DNA of 64,000 nt from JAEUMG01 sp963805405 (GTDB lineage: Bacteria > Pseudomonadota > Alphaproteobacteria > Rhizobiales > Aestuariivirgaceae): contig CAWDUC010000011.1 of the NCBI GenBank assembly GCA_963805405.1, forward strand, positions 124,001 through 188,000, in the 5' to 3' direction. A model generated the notes under the pieces. That model ran no database searches and was not told the DNA's origin. It saw nothing but the letters and a program-made list of their open reading frames with translations. Shown here one piece after another: positions 26,417 through 36,484 of the stretch. Each line of letters begins with the position of its first letter. The first letter of the stretch is position 1. A program made the position numbers and the translations under genes.

Positions 26417-26986
26417 TTAGCCTCGCGCTGCCGCCGAACTTCTCACAATTGCGTCCACTTGAGCGTCGGGCCCGTATTCGCTCTCGCCCTCGACCTCAAG
26501 CAGTTCGGCAAGCTTGCGCCGCGCGCGATTGACCCTGCTCTTGATCGTGCCGACGGCGACGCCGCAGATCTCGGCGGTCTCTTCGTAGGACAAACCGGTA
26601 GCGCCGACGAGCAGCAAGGCCTCGCGCTGGTCGGCAGGAAGTTTCGTTAGCGCGATTCGCATGTCGGCTAGATCGAGGTGGCCCTGTTGTTCGGCATGGA
26701 CGGCGAGCTGGCTGGAGAAGTTGCCATCCACATCCTCGACCTCGCGGCCCTTCTTGCGCATCTGAGAGTAAAATTCATTGCGGAGTATGGCGTAAAGCCA
26801 AGCCTTGAGATTGGTCCCAGGGGTGAAACTCTCCTGATGCTTCCAAGCCTTGGTCAAGGTCTCCTGAACGAGATCGTCGGCGCGGTCGCGCTTGCCCGAC
26901 AGCGAAATGGCGAAAGCGCGCAGGCTAGGAATAGTATTCAACAAGTCGTCGTGAAATGACAATGGCTTGCTCCGTATGGATGCCAA
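26417..26986 (-). CDS. ecfG: ECF sigma factor EcfG, general stress response
   Basis: 189 residues. Region 2 has LVQETLTKAWKHQESF and region 4 has GLSYEETAEICGVAVGTIK then SRVNRARRKLAELL. Directly after nepR (18-base gap) and divergent from phyR, which is the diagnostic order of the alphaproteobacterial general stress response. EcfG directs RNA polymerase to the GGAAC/CGTT promoters listed here. It is held by NepR until phosphorylated PhyR removes NepR. Confidence 0.95.
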   Translation of the reverse strand: MASIRSKPLSFHDDLLNTIPSLRAFAISLSGKRDRADDLVQETLTKAWKHQESFTPGTNLKAWLYAILRNEFYSQMRKKGREVEDVDGNFSSQLAVHAEQQGHLDLADMRIALTKLPADQREALLLVGATGLSYEETAEICGVAVGTIKSRVNRARRKLAELLEVEGESEYGPDAQVDAIVRSSAAARG

Positions 26987-27004
26987 TTATCTTATTGAAA
27001 TATA

Positions 27005-27190
27005 TCACTTTTTATCTTCAAGCTGCTTCAGCAGCTCGACGAAGCGATCAGGAACCGGCTCTCTTGCGACCTCATCATAAAGGGCACGCAATTTTGCACC
27101 GATCGCGCGATCCGTGACGGTTTCCTGTTCCTGCTTCGGCTGCATTCTACTTATTCCACCAGATCCGCCCGATGAGGGATTCTTTGCCAT
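27005..27190 (-). CDS. nepR: Anti-sigma factor NepR
   Basis: About 61 residues. The conserved helix IGAKLRALYDEVAREPVPDR followed by FVELLKQLE is the NepR signature that binds both EcfG and PhyR. The ATG at 27190 (MAKNPSSGG) is preferred over an upstream start at 27202. Co-transcribed with ecfG. Confidence 0.93.
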   Translation of the reverse strand: MAKNPSSGGSGGISRMQPKQEQETVTDRAIGAKLRALYDEVAREPVPDRFVELLKQLEDKK

Positions 27191-27243
27191 CCGTGTCACC
27201 AAATGTAGTAAAAAACCGCGACCGGGCCGCGGTTTAGCATGAG

Positions 27244-27269
27244 AAAGTGAAGCCGACCGAAAAAGTTCC
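27244..27269 (-). promoter_or_regulatory. Probable near-consensus EcfG promoter for nepR-ecfG
   Basis: Minus strand: perfect GGAAC at 27269-27265, then 17 bases and CTTT at 27247-27244, one mismatch from CGTT. Position (about 55 bases before nepR) and the usual autoregulation of this operon support it; the -10 mismatch lowers confidence. Confidence 0.5.
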
Positions 27270-27288
27270 GGCCATCGAAAAGTTTTTT

Positions 27289-27313
27289 GGAACCGATCTT
27301 CGGCGACATCGTT
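27289..27313 (+). promoter_or_regulatory. EcfG-type promoter for phyR
   Basis: Plus strand: GGAAC at 27289-27293, 16 bases, CGTT at 27310-27313, 62 bases before the phyR ATG. It lies back to back with the nepR promoter. Confidence 0.9.
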
Positions 27314-27375
27314 CTGGAATTTGATACGCAGACCTGCGGGTCGTCCGGCACAGACCGGTTGGAGGAGAATTAACC

Positions 27376-28188
27376 ATGAGTTTAGCGACGGCGATCAGGC
27401 CGCATCTGCCCTATCTGCGGCGCTTTTCCCGCGCCTTGACCGGGGGACAGCAGAGCGGTGACGCTTATGTTGCAATGCTGTTGGAGACCCTGGTCGCAGA
27501 TCCCAATACATTGCCAGGCGACAAACCCGTCAAAGTCGCACTGTACGGGCTGCTCTGTAAGCTATGGGGATCTTTAAAAGTTAACCAACGCGCCGATGCG
27601 CACGGTCCCCGTTGGGAGGCAACTGCGCAGAGCCGCTTGGCCGCCATTCCGCCCCGCCCTCGTCAGGCCTTCCTGTTGACCAGCGTCGAAGGCTTCTCAC
27701 TCGAAGAAACCGCCGAAATTCTCGAGACTGATGCAGCAGGGGTGGGCGAACTGCTCGAAGAGGCAAGCCGCGAAATCGGACAAATGATTGCCGCGGACGT
27801 GTTGGTGATCGAAGATGAACCGCTCATCGCCATGGATATCGAGGATATCGTGACTGGACTTGGCCACCGCTTATGCGGCATTGCGCGCACGCGCGAGCAG
27901 GCGGTTCAAATCGCCATGCGCAATCGCCCGGGACTCGTTCTCGCCGATATCCAGCTTGCCGACGGCAGCTCGGGGATCGATGCCGTCAACGACATGCTTC
28001 GCCAGTTCGAAGTCCCGGTTATTTTCATCACAGCCTATCCTGAGAGGCTGTTGACGGGTGAACGACCCGAGCCGGCGTTTCTCATTACCAAGCCATTCCT
28101 TCCGGAGATGGTAAAAGCGATGATCAGCCAAGCTCTATTCTTCGACTTGAAATCCGCGCCGCGCCTGGAGCGAGCGGCAAACGGCTGA
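27376..28188 (+). CDS. phyR: Response regulator PhyR (sigma-factor mimic)
   Basis: 270 residues. Residues 1-130 form a sigma-like domain (FSLEETAEILETDAAGVGEL mimics sigma region 4). A receiver follows at about 140-260, with acidic residues Glu146/Asp147, phospho-acceptor Asp191 (LVLADIQLADG), Thr219 and Lys239 (LITKPF). On phosphorylation the sigma-like domain binds NepR and frees EcfG. GGAGGAG precedes the ATG at 27376. A rho-independent terminator lies 25 bases after the stop. Confidence 0.96.
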   Translation: MSLATAIRPHLPYLRRFSRALTGGQQSGDAYVAMLLETLVADPNTLPGDKPVKVALYGLLCKLWGSLKVNQRADAHGPRWEATAQSRLAAIPPRPRQAFLLTSVEGFSLEETAEILETDAAGVGELLEEASREIGQMIAADVLVIEDEPLIAMDIEDIVTGLGHRLCGIARTREQAVQIAMRNRPGLVLADIQLADGSSGIDAVNDMLRQFEVPVIFITAYPERLLTGERPEPAFLITKPFLPEMVKAMISQALFFDLKSAPRLERAANG

Positions 28189-28212
28189 CAGGGGCCAGAG
28201 ACAGACAAAAGG

Positions 28213-28243
28213 AAACCCGCCTTCCGAGGAAGGCGGGTTTTTT
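28213..28243 (+). terminator. Rho-independent terminator after phyR
   Basis: CCCGCCTTCC (28216-28225) pairs with GGAAGGCGGG (28228-28237) around a 2-base loop and is followed by a run of six T. Three flanking A/T pairs extend the stem. It lies 2 bases beyond the stop of the convergent micro-gene. Confidence 0.92.
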
Positions 28244-28244
28244 G

Positions 28245-28322
28245 TTATACGACGTTAAATAGATAAAGCAGAATGATGATAGGGATCGGAATGCCGACCA
28301 GCCAAAGTAAGACGCCGCGCAT
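28245..28322 (-). CDS. 25-residue hydrophobic membrane micro-protein, EcfG regulon
   Basis: The minus-strand frame from ATG 28322 to TAA 28247-28245 encodes 25 residues: MRGVLLWLVG, then IPIPIIILLYLF, then NVV. This is one membrane span with a basic N-terminus. Three things support a real gene: GGAGA 7 bases before the ATG, a perfect EcfG promoter at 28357-28381, and the stop codon lying directly beside a terminator. I have seen similar tiny IPIPII peptides in rhizobial genomes. Function unknown; a small stress-induced inner-membrane modulator is a guess. Confidence 0.72.
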   Translation of the reverse strand: MRGVLLWLVGIPIPIIILLYLFNVV

Positions 28323-28356
28323 TGATGTCTCCGCTTGCTACATTGATCGGCTTATG

Positions 28357-28381
28357 AACGGAATTGCGGCAATTCGGTTCC
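28357..28381 (-). promoter_or_regulatory. EcfG-type promoter for the 25-residue micro-protein
   Basis: Minus strand GGAAC (28381-28377), 16 bases, CGTT (28360-28357). The leader to the ATG at 28322 would be about 28 bases. Confidence 0.85.
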
Positions 28382-28402
28382 ACGCCGGCAAGCGGCGTTG
28401 GC

Positions 28403-30037
28403 CTACCAACTCTTGCTGCGGTATACTTCCCGGCCGCTCAGCAAGGTGAGAAGCACTTTCGTATCGCCGATATCGTAAGGGTCGATTGCGAAAAGATCGC
28501 GGTCGAGCACGATCAGATCGCCAAACTTTCCGACCGCCAATGAGCCCGTATCCTCACTGCGCCAAGCCGCGGCAGCAGCATTGACAGTATAGCCGCGAAT
28601 ACATTCGGCTAGTCCGATCCGCTCCTCGGGAATGAAGGCCGCATGATCCTTCTCCTTGCCCGGCGGCTGGCGGGTGATCGCAGTTTCGATGATCTGGAAC
28701 GGATTGAGCGTCGACACGCCCCAGTCGCTGCTCAAGGTGAACGGCGCGCCGGCATCGATCAACGACTTGAAGGCGTAGATCCAGCGCGTACGCTCGGGGC
28801 CTACCATGGGGATCGTGACGTCCGTGACCGAGGGCTCACTCCGCGCCCAAAGCGGCTGCATGTTCGCGACAATGCCCAATTCGCGGAAGCGCGGAATATC
28901 GGCCGGATCGAGCGATTGCACATGCGCCAGCTGATGCAGGCTCGGCCAGGCGCCATTGATGTCGCGCGCCGCTTCGAGCGCATCGAGGCCCGCGCGCGCC
29001 GCCTTATCGCCGATGACATGAGCATGGATCTGAAAGCGCGCGGCATCGAAGCGGATGAAGAGATCGCGCAGGTGATTCTCGCCGAACATCACGGGCGCGT
29101 TGCCGCCGATCTTGTCCGAGTAATCCGAGAGCATCGCGGCGGTGCGATTCTCGAATATGCCATCGAGAAAGAACTTCGCCGAATGCACGCGCAGCATCGG
29201 CGAATGATACATGCGCCGCAGTTCCTCTACGCGTGCCAGCGCGCCGTCAGTCGTTTCATCGGGATCGACGCGGGCCGTCGCGCAGATGCGCACCGTGAGT
29301 TCGCCGGCCTTTTCAAGCGCATGATAGACGCGCATATGACGAGCGTTCACGGAGGCATCGAGCACGCCGGTGATGCCGTTTTCATTGCAGTGCCGCTGCC
29401 CCCAGCGCACGCCCTTGGCATAATCCTCATCGCTCGGAACCGGCATCTTGCTGCGCGCCCAGTCGATCGCATCCTCATAGAGCATGCCGGTCGGCTTGCC
29501 CTTGGCATCGCGCACGAAATGGCCGTTCGGCGGATCGGCAACCGTCTCGTCGAGGCCCAGCAGCTCACAGGCCTTCGTGTTGATGACGGCGCTGTGGTAG
29601 TTCGAATCGAAGAAGAAAGCCGGCCGGTCGGGAACGACGGCATCGAGCGTGGCGCGATCGAGATTCTGCTCCCCGAAGATGCCGGCATACCAGCCGCCGC
29701 CATTGATCCAGGCGCGCTCGGGATGGGCCTTTGCGAAATCACCGATGAGCCTCTGCAATTCAGGAATCGTCTGCGCGGCGTCGAGCTTGATGTTGAGAGC
29801 AAATTGCAGGCCGCTATCCTGCAAATGCAGATGCGTGTCCTGAAAGCCCGGAAAGACGACGCGACCGCCGGCATCGACGATGCGCGTAGCGGGCCCCGCC
29901 AAAATGGAAATCTCCTGGTCGTCGCCCAATGCCGAGACGCGCCCGCCGGTGACCGCGAGCGCACGCACGCGCGGCAACAACGGATCCATGGTGTGGATGT
30001 CGGCATTGACGAGGATGAGTTCTGGAGAATGCGACAT
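28403..30037 (-). CDS. Metal-dependent amidohydrolase (YtcJ-like, amidohydrolase family 3)
   Basis: 544 residues, intact, cytoplasmic. N-terminal beta-sandwich strand LILVNADIHTMDP, then the metal motif FPGFQDTHLHLQD, HAHVIGDKA in the barrel, SSDWGVSTLNPFQI near the catalytic Asp, and LAVGKFGDLIVLDRD at the end. Enzymes of this family hydrolyse C-N bonds of amides or imides; the substrate is unknown. It follows the fucU gene by 6 bases on the same strand. Confidence 0.9.
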   Translation of the reverse strand: MSHSPELILVNADIHTMDPLLPRVRALAVTGGRVSALGDDQEISILAGPATRIVDAGGRVVFPGFQDTHLHLQDSGLQFALNIKLDAAQTIPELQRLIGDFAKAHPERAWINGGGWYAGIFGEQNLDRATLDAVVPDRPAFFFDSNYHSAVINTKACELLGLDETVADPPNGHFVRDAKGKPTGMLYEDAIDWARSKMPVPSDEDYAKGVRWGQRHCNENGITGVLDASVNARHMRVYHALEKAGELTVRICATARVDPDETTDGALARVEELRRMYHSPMLRVHSAKFFLDGIFENRTAAMLSDYSDKIGGNAPVMFGENHLRDLFIRFDAARFQIHAHVIGDKAARAGLDALEAARDINGAWPSLHQLAHVQSLDPADIPRFRELGIVANMQPLWARSEPSVTDVTIPMVGPERTRWIYAFKSLIDAGAPFTLSSDWGVSTLNPFQIIETAITRQPPGKEKDHAAFIPEERIGLAECIRGYTVNAAAAAWRSEDTGSLAVGKFGDLIVLDRDLFAIDPYDIGDTKVLLTLLSGREVYRSKSW

Positions 30038-30043
30038 GGTCGA

Positions 30044-30505
30044 TCAACCCTGCGGCGACTTGGGCGCGATGACGCCCTTCTTGAAGACGAAGCAGCCATA
30101 AAAACGCGTCTCTCCTGTCGCGATGACGCAATAGGCTTTCTTCGCCAGGTCGTAAAATGCGTAGCGCTCAACCGAGCCCATCGGCCATGCACGGCCTTCG
30201 GCCTTGTCGATCTCGACCTGCACTTCCTGCTGCACGACAGGTACTTCACTGGGCTTGCCGACGACCTCCATGCGGCGGGCGGGATGCTCGACGAAACTGT
30301 CGAGCGGCATGACCGACAGCACGGCGCGCGCGACGTGCGGTGCATTCACGCCGTCAATGCGCAGCAATTTCCCCATCACGGTCTGGCGGGCAACGGAATC
30401 AGCCGGAAAATTCGTGTCACACAATACGACATCGTCACCATGGCCCATGGCACGGAGAGCCCACAGCACATCGGCATTAAGGAGATGATCGATCGACTTG
30501 AGCAC
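30044..30505 (-). CDS. RbsD/FucU-family sugar mutarotase
   Basis: 153 residues starting at GTG 30505, with GGAGG 5 bases upstream. VLKSIDHLLNADVLWALRAM then GHGDDVVLCDTNFPA carries the catalytic His and the conserved DxNFP segment of FucU/RbsD. AYCVIATGETRFYGCFVFKK is the C-terminal strand pair. It interconverts anomers of a sugar such as fucose or ribose. A longer frame starting upstream at 30823 overlaps the divergent gene and is not credible. Operon with the amidohydrolase downstream. Confidence 0.85.
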   Translation of the reverse strand: MLKSIDHLLNADVLWALRAMGHGDDVVLCDTNFPADSVARQTVMGKLLRIDGVNAPHVARAVLSVMPLDSFVEHPARRMEVVGKPSEVPVVQQEVQVEIDKAEGRAWPMGSVERYAFYDLAKKAYCVIATGETRFYGCFVFKKGVIAPKSPQG

Positions 30506-30638
30506 GCCTGCCTCCAAAAAAGGCCGCGCTGGGCGGCCATGTTCATCGCCCATAAATCTGGACCATTGCTTTCGCCGATGCAATGGCCGCGGCCTTGGAC
30601 TAGAAAGGCGCGGATCACGCGCCCCCAGGAAGCCAGCA

Positions 30639-32738
30639 ATGCCGGAATCGCCATTCGAGATCCAAACGCGCCGACACGGCGCCATCGCGATCATCATCAT
30701 CGACAATCCGCCGGTCAATGCGATGAGTCCCGGTGTGCCGGGCGGCATCATGGCGGCGCTGGAAGCCGCAAATCGCGACACGGGAGTTGGGGCAATCGTT
30801 CTCATGGGCGGCGGACGCGGCATGATTGCGGGAGCCGATATTCGCTTTCAGGGCAAGCCCTGGCCCAAGGGTGAGAAGCGGCTCGTCGACCTCGTCGATG
30901 CGCTTGATGGAAATCCCAAGCCGGTGGTTGCAGCGCTTGGCGGCGCCGTCCTCGGCGGCGGTCTCGAGATTGCACAAGCGTGCAACTATCGCGTCGTCGG
31001 ACCACAAGCGAGCCTCGGGCAGCCGGAAGTGAAACTCGGGATTCCGCCGGGGGCCGGCGGCACGCAGCGCCTGCCGCGTCTCGTCGGGCTTCAAGCCGCA
31101 AGCGAGATGATTCTTTCCGGCCGCCCTGTCGGAGCTGCGGAGGCGGTGAAGATCGGCCTTGCCGACAAGCTGATCGAAGGGAATTTGCTGGAGCGGGCGG
31201 TAGCATTTGCAAACGAGGTCACGGAAAGGACGCAGCATCCGCGCGCGGGTGAGCGTACTGTCGGACTTCCGGCGCCCGATTACTTCGCGAAGCTGAAAGA
31301 GGACACGGCAAAGAAGGCGCGCGGCCAGAACGTAGCTTTTGCCGCAATCGAATGTCTTGAAGCGGCGGTGAACCTGCCATTCGCGGAAGGATTGAAGCGC
31401 GAGCGCGAGATCTTCGAGCTTTGCGCCGTGTCATCGGAAGCGCGTGCATTGCGGCACGTGTTCTTTGCCGAGAAGGCGGCATCGAAGATCGACGGGCTGC
31501 CGGACGGAGCCAGGCCGAAATCAGTGACGCGTGTTGGTGTCATCGGCGCGGGAACAATGGGGCGCGGCATCACCATAGCGCTTCTCGATCATGGTTTCGA
31601 AGTATTGCTTGCCGAGCGTAACGCCGACGCGCTGGCTGCTGGCATAGCGCGCATAAAGCAGCATTATGAAGCGGCCCAGGAAAAAGGCCGCGTCTCGGTT
31701 TCCGAGAAGGATCAAAGGCTCGGAAGGCTTCATCCTGCCGCGGCATTCGATCGGCTTTCGGCTGCCGATCTCATCATCGAGGCGGCTTTCGAGGAGATCG
31801 ACGTCAAACGCGGAATCTTCGCCGAGCTTGAAAGGATCGCGGGGCCGGATACCATCCTCGCCACGAATACATCCTATCTCGATGTGAACCGGATTGCCGC
31901 GGCCGCGCCGGAACGGCGCGACAGTGTACTGGGCATGCATTTTTTCAGCCCTGCCAACATCATGCGGTTACTGGAGATCGTGCGTGCCGATCGATCTTCG
32001 CCGGAGGCACTGCTCACAGCGCTCGATGTCGGCAAGCGGCTCGGCAAGACGGCGGTCGTCGCCGGTGTGTGCCACGGCTTCATCGGCAACCGGATGTTCG
32101 AATGCTATGTGCGGGAAGCCAACTTCCTGGTCGAGGAAGGCGCCACGCCCGAACAGGTCGACAAGGTGCTGACCCAGTTCGGCATGGCGATGGGGCCTTT
32201 CGCGGTGTGCGATCTCGCCGGCCTCGATATCGGCTGGGCGCGGCGCAAAGCCTTGGCGCCTAATCGCAATCTCAGCGAACGCTATTCGACGCTTGCCGAT
32301 CGGTTGTGCGAGCGCGGCTGGTTCGGCCAGAAGACCAACAAGGGCTTCTATGTCTATGAAGCAGGCCAGCGGAAGCCATTGCCCAATCCCGACCTCAACG
32401 AACTCATATCCGTCGCGGCGGGCGAGTCAGCGCATAACGCGTTGCAAAATTCACCGATGACGAGATTCTCGGCGCGCTGTCTCTACGCGCTCGTCAATGA
32501 GGGCGCGCGCATCATCGAGGAGAAGATCGCGCAGCGCGCGTCTGACCTCGATGTCGTATGGATTCACGGTTACGGCTTTCCGCGCCATCGCGGCGGCCCG
32601 ATGTTCTGGGCTAGCGAAGTCGGGCTCCACAAGATCCTGGCGAGGATCGAGGAATTCGACAGAACGCATGACTTCTGGGAGCCGGCTCCGCTGCTGAAGC
32701 GGCTGGCCAAGAACGGTCAGAGCTTCAGTGCGCTTTAG
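30639..32738 (+). CDS. Bifunctional enoyl-CoA hydratase / 3-hydroxyacyl-CoA dehydrogenase (FadB/FadJ-like)
   Basis: 699 residues from ATG 30639, with AGGA before it. Residues 1-270 are a crotonase domain: DNPPVNAMSP, GAVLGGGLEIAQACNYRV with the first oxyanion/Glu region, and PEVKLGIPPGAGGTQRLPRL with the catalytic Glu. From about 296 follows the dehydrogenase: RVGVIGAGTMGRGITIAL (NAD), ATNTSYLDVNRIA and GMHFFSPANIMRLLEIV with the catalytic His. C-terminal domains bind the fatty-acyl group. It carries out two steps of beta-oxidation. No thiolase gene is nearby. Confidence 0.93.
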   Translation: MPESPFEIQTRRHGAIAIIIIDNPPVNAMSPGVPGGIMAALEAANRDTGVGAIVLMGGGRGMIAGADIRFQGKPWPKGEKRLVDLVDALDGNPKPVVAALGGAVLGGGLEIAQACNYRVVGPQASLGQPEVKLGIPPGAGGTQRLPRLVGLQAASEMILSGRPVGAAEAVKIGLADKLIEGNLLERAVAFANEVTERTQHPRAGERTVGLPAPDYFAKLKEDTAKKARGQNVAFAAIECLEAAVNLPFAEGLKREREIFELCAVSSEARALRHVFFAEKAASKIDGLPDGARPKSVTRVGVIGAGTMGRGITIALLDHGFEVLLAERNADALAAGIARIKQHYEAAQEKGRVSVSEKDQRLGRLHPAAAFDRLSAADLIIEAAFEEIDVKRGIFAELERIAGPDTILATNTSYLDVNRIAAAAPERRDSVLGMHFFSPANIMRLLEIVRADRSSPEALLTALDVGKRLGKTAVVAGVCHGFIGNRMFECYVREANFLVEEGATPEQVDKVLTQFGMAMGPFAVCDLAGLDIGWARRKALAPNRNLSERYSTLADRLCERGWFGQKTNKGFYVYEAGQRKPLPNPDLNELISVAAGESAHNALQNSPMTRFSARCLYALVNEGARIIEEKIAQRASDLDVVWIHGYGFPRHRGGPMFWASEVGLHKILARIEEFDRTHDFWEPAPLLKRLAKNGQSFSAL

Positions 32739-32747
32739 GGCATTCTG

Positions 32748-33740
32748 CTACATGCCCCAGCGCAAGCCGGCGGTGTGCACCGGCGCATCCCAGTGCTTCA
32801 CCAGCGCATCATCGAGCATCGTGACGGTAACCGAGCAACCCGCCATGTCGAGCGATGTCACATAGGAACCGACCAGGGAGCGCGCCACCTTGACCCCGCG
32901 CTTTTCGAGCAGCAACTCGCGCGGCGTTATAGACGAGATAAAGTTCCATCGACGGCGTGCCGCCGAAGCCATTGACGAAGAGCAGGCACGATCCATCCTT
33001 GGTGTCGGAGAGATCGCCAATAATCGCCGTCACCATCTCGTCGACAATGGCATTCGCCGACGCCAGTTTCACACGTCGGCGTCCGGGCTCACCATGAATG
33101 CCGACACCCATCTCCATCTCATCGTCGCCAATCGCAAAGGTCGGCTTGCCCGCGGCGGGTACCGTACAGCTTGTGAGCGCCACGCCCATGGAACGCGTCT
33201 GCCGGTTGACCTTGTCGCCCAGCTGCTTCAGCGCAGCGAGATCACCGCCCTGCTCTGCCGCGGCGCCGACGATCTTCTCGACGACAAGCGTGCCGGCCAC
33301 GCCGCGGCGGCCGGTGGTGTAAGAGCGAATTCTCGACAGCGACATCGTCATCGGTCAGGACCGTCTGAATCTCGCGCACGCTCATTTCGCGCGCCATGTC
33401 GAAATTCATCACGTCGCCTTCGTAGTTCTTGACGATGAAGAGAATGCCGGCGCCGCCATCGACAGCCTCCGCCGCATCAACCATCTGATCGGGAGTCGGG
33501 CGATGTGAAAACCTGGCCCGGACAAGCGGCATCGAGCATGCCATGACCCACGAAGCCCGCATGCAGGGGCTCGTGCCCGGAACCGCCGCCCGATACGAGG
33601 GCGACTTTGCCGGGCTTGAGCTTTGCACGGCGGACGAATTTCCGATCCTCGCCAAGCACGACGATGTCGGAATGCGCGGCGGCGAAACCATCAAGGCTCT
33701 CGCTCAAAACATTGCCGACGTCATTGATCAGTTTCTTCAT
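32748..33740 (-). CDS. dhaK: Dihydroxyacetone kinase subunit DhaK, frameshifted
   Basis: Starts MKKLINDVGNVLSESLDGF, with SGGGSGHEPLHAGFVGHGML, the DhaK substrate pocket. Later parts in other frames read GGAGILFIVKNYEGDVMNFD, GVALTSCTVPAAGKPTFAIG, MGVGIHGEPG with the His that covalently holds the ketone, and TMLDDALVKHWDAPVHTAGL. Three breaks (near 33490, 33330 and 32940) interrupt it, but the total of 331 codons is a multiple of three and normal length. Its ATG overlaps the stop of the HTH gene. It binds dihydroxyacetone (or a related ketose) for phosphorylation by DhaL. Last gene of the 32.7-43.6 kb operon. Confidence 0.85.
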
Positions 33741-34184
33741 GGCCGTTTCCTCTTGGGGTTGCCGCTGCCGATGATCCCGGCAATATCGCGCACGAATACA
33801 TCCATCGCCGCCTGCAGGCGCATGTTCTTGTCGGGATCACCCAAATCCGGAAGATAGACGGTATGCGCCTTGGTCTTGTGCGCATCATGAACAAGCGCCG
33901 GCCTGTTAGGATGCGCGCGCGTATAGGCTTCGATGAAGCAGCCGCCTTTCCTCCGCAGAGAAATGGCAGATCTCGAATACCGCGTCGAGATGACGGGCTG
34001 GTATCGGCGTCAGGTAATTGGGATTGGTGATCTGCGAGATGAAGCTTCGATTCTTGCCAAGCGCGGCGGCGAGCCTCTGCCGTGTGCCGGACGGGCGCCG
34101 GTCGATCACATCGGCCAAGAGTCGCTTGTAGACAGCGACGGCTTCCGCACCCTGTTCGTCAAGCTTGGGTTCAAGGGGCGCCAT
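33737..34184 (-). CDS. HTH-containing regulator encoded between enzyme I and dhaK, one frameshift
   Basis: About 149 residues. RRPSGTRQRLAAALGKNRSF then ISQITNPNYLTPIPARHL forms a lambda-repressor-like helix-turn-helix with an unusual NPxY segment. After a shift near 33930 the C-terminal part reads EAYTRAHPNRPALVHDAHKT then LPDLGDPDKNMRLQAAMDVF. I have seen this small protein beside dihydroxyacetone kinase genes in rhizobia but know no function for it. The stop overlaps the dhaK start (ATGA), so it is translated with the kinase and may regulate the operon. Confidence 0.6.
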
Positions 34185-34187
34185 GCG

Positions 34188-35778
<1,591 letters not shown>

Positions 35779-35795
<17 letters not shown>

Positions 35796-36081
35796 TGGCG
35801 TGATCATCATCGAAATCATGTTCGATCAACGCAAGCAGCGCCGCGACGGCGTTGCGCGCATCCGTACCCCTCGCGCGCACATGCACAATCGTGTTGCGCT
35901 TCGCCTTCATGGCCATGACCTTGACGATGCTCTTGGCATCGATCCATGGGCCTTCGGACGCCGCGGCGATCTCGATGTCGGAAGCATAGCCCTTGGCGAG
36001 CTTGGTGAGCTTGACAGACGGGCGCGCGTGAAGGCCCACATCGTGGGTCATCAGAATTGATCCTGCCTGCCATTCGGTCAT
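35779..36081 (-). CDS. HPr phosphocarrier protein
   Basis: 100 residues. MTHDVGLHARPSVKLTKLA carries the phospho-accepting His, and DAKSIVKVMAMKAK has the regulatory-Ser-like position. It relays phosphate from enzyme I (overlapping gene downstream) to DhaM (upstream). In Escherichia coli the DhaM protein itself contains EIIA, HPr and EI-like domains; here the three parts are separate genes in the order dhaM, HPr, enzyme I. AGGATTG precedes the ATG. Confidence 0.93.
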
Positions 36082-36091
36082 TGCTTCAATC

Positions 36092-36484
36092 CTATTGCGG
36101 CGACAGCTCTTCAGCCGTGCGGCGTACATCCTCGAGCGTCGCACCGCCCCAGGCCTCGGTAGCCGCCATCACGGCGCCTTCAACGATCGGCGCATTGCAG
36201 ATGACAACCTTGCCCTGCCGCTCGGGCGGCAGCATCTCGATCGCCATTTCGCTGTTGGTTTCGGCACCGCCCAGATCGACCAGTATGGCAACTCCCCGCT
36301 CCGACCAGGCTTCGTCGATCGCCTTCATGATCTTTTCGACGCTGGTTCCAAGGCCGCCTTCGGGATTGCCGCCGCAGAAGCCAAGCGGCACGTCATTGCC
36401 GACCATCTGGCGCACCATATCGGCAGCGCCGCGTGCCACGTCGGGCGAATGGGAGACGATCACGATGCCGACCTTGTCGTTCAT
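36092..36484 (-). CDS. dhaM: Dihydroxyacetone kinase phosphoryl donor subunit DhaM (EIIA domain only)
   Basis: 130 residues. VGIVIVSHSPDVARGAADMV carries the phospho-His of the mannose-type EIIA fold, GGNPEGGLGTSVEKIMKAID follows and AILVDLGGAETNSEMAIEML is typical of DhaM. It passes phosphate from HPr to the ADP bound in DhaL. Start overlaps the dhaL stop by 4 bases. Confidence 0.93.
   Translation of the reverse strand: MNDKVGIVIVSHSPDVARGAADMVRQMVGNDVPLGFCGGNPEGGLGTSVEKIMKAIDEAWSERGVAILVDLGGAETNSEMAIEMLPPERQGKVVICNAPIVEGAVMAATEAWGGATLEDVRRTAEELSPQ

Noticed and set aside
28643..30874. 743-codon frame on the plus strand
   Set aside because: Antisense to the amidohydrolase and FucU genes, which have clear metal and catalytic motifs. 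Composition is that of a shadow frame.
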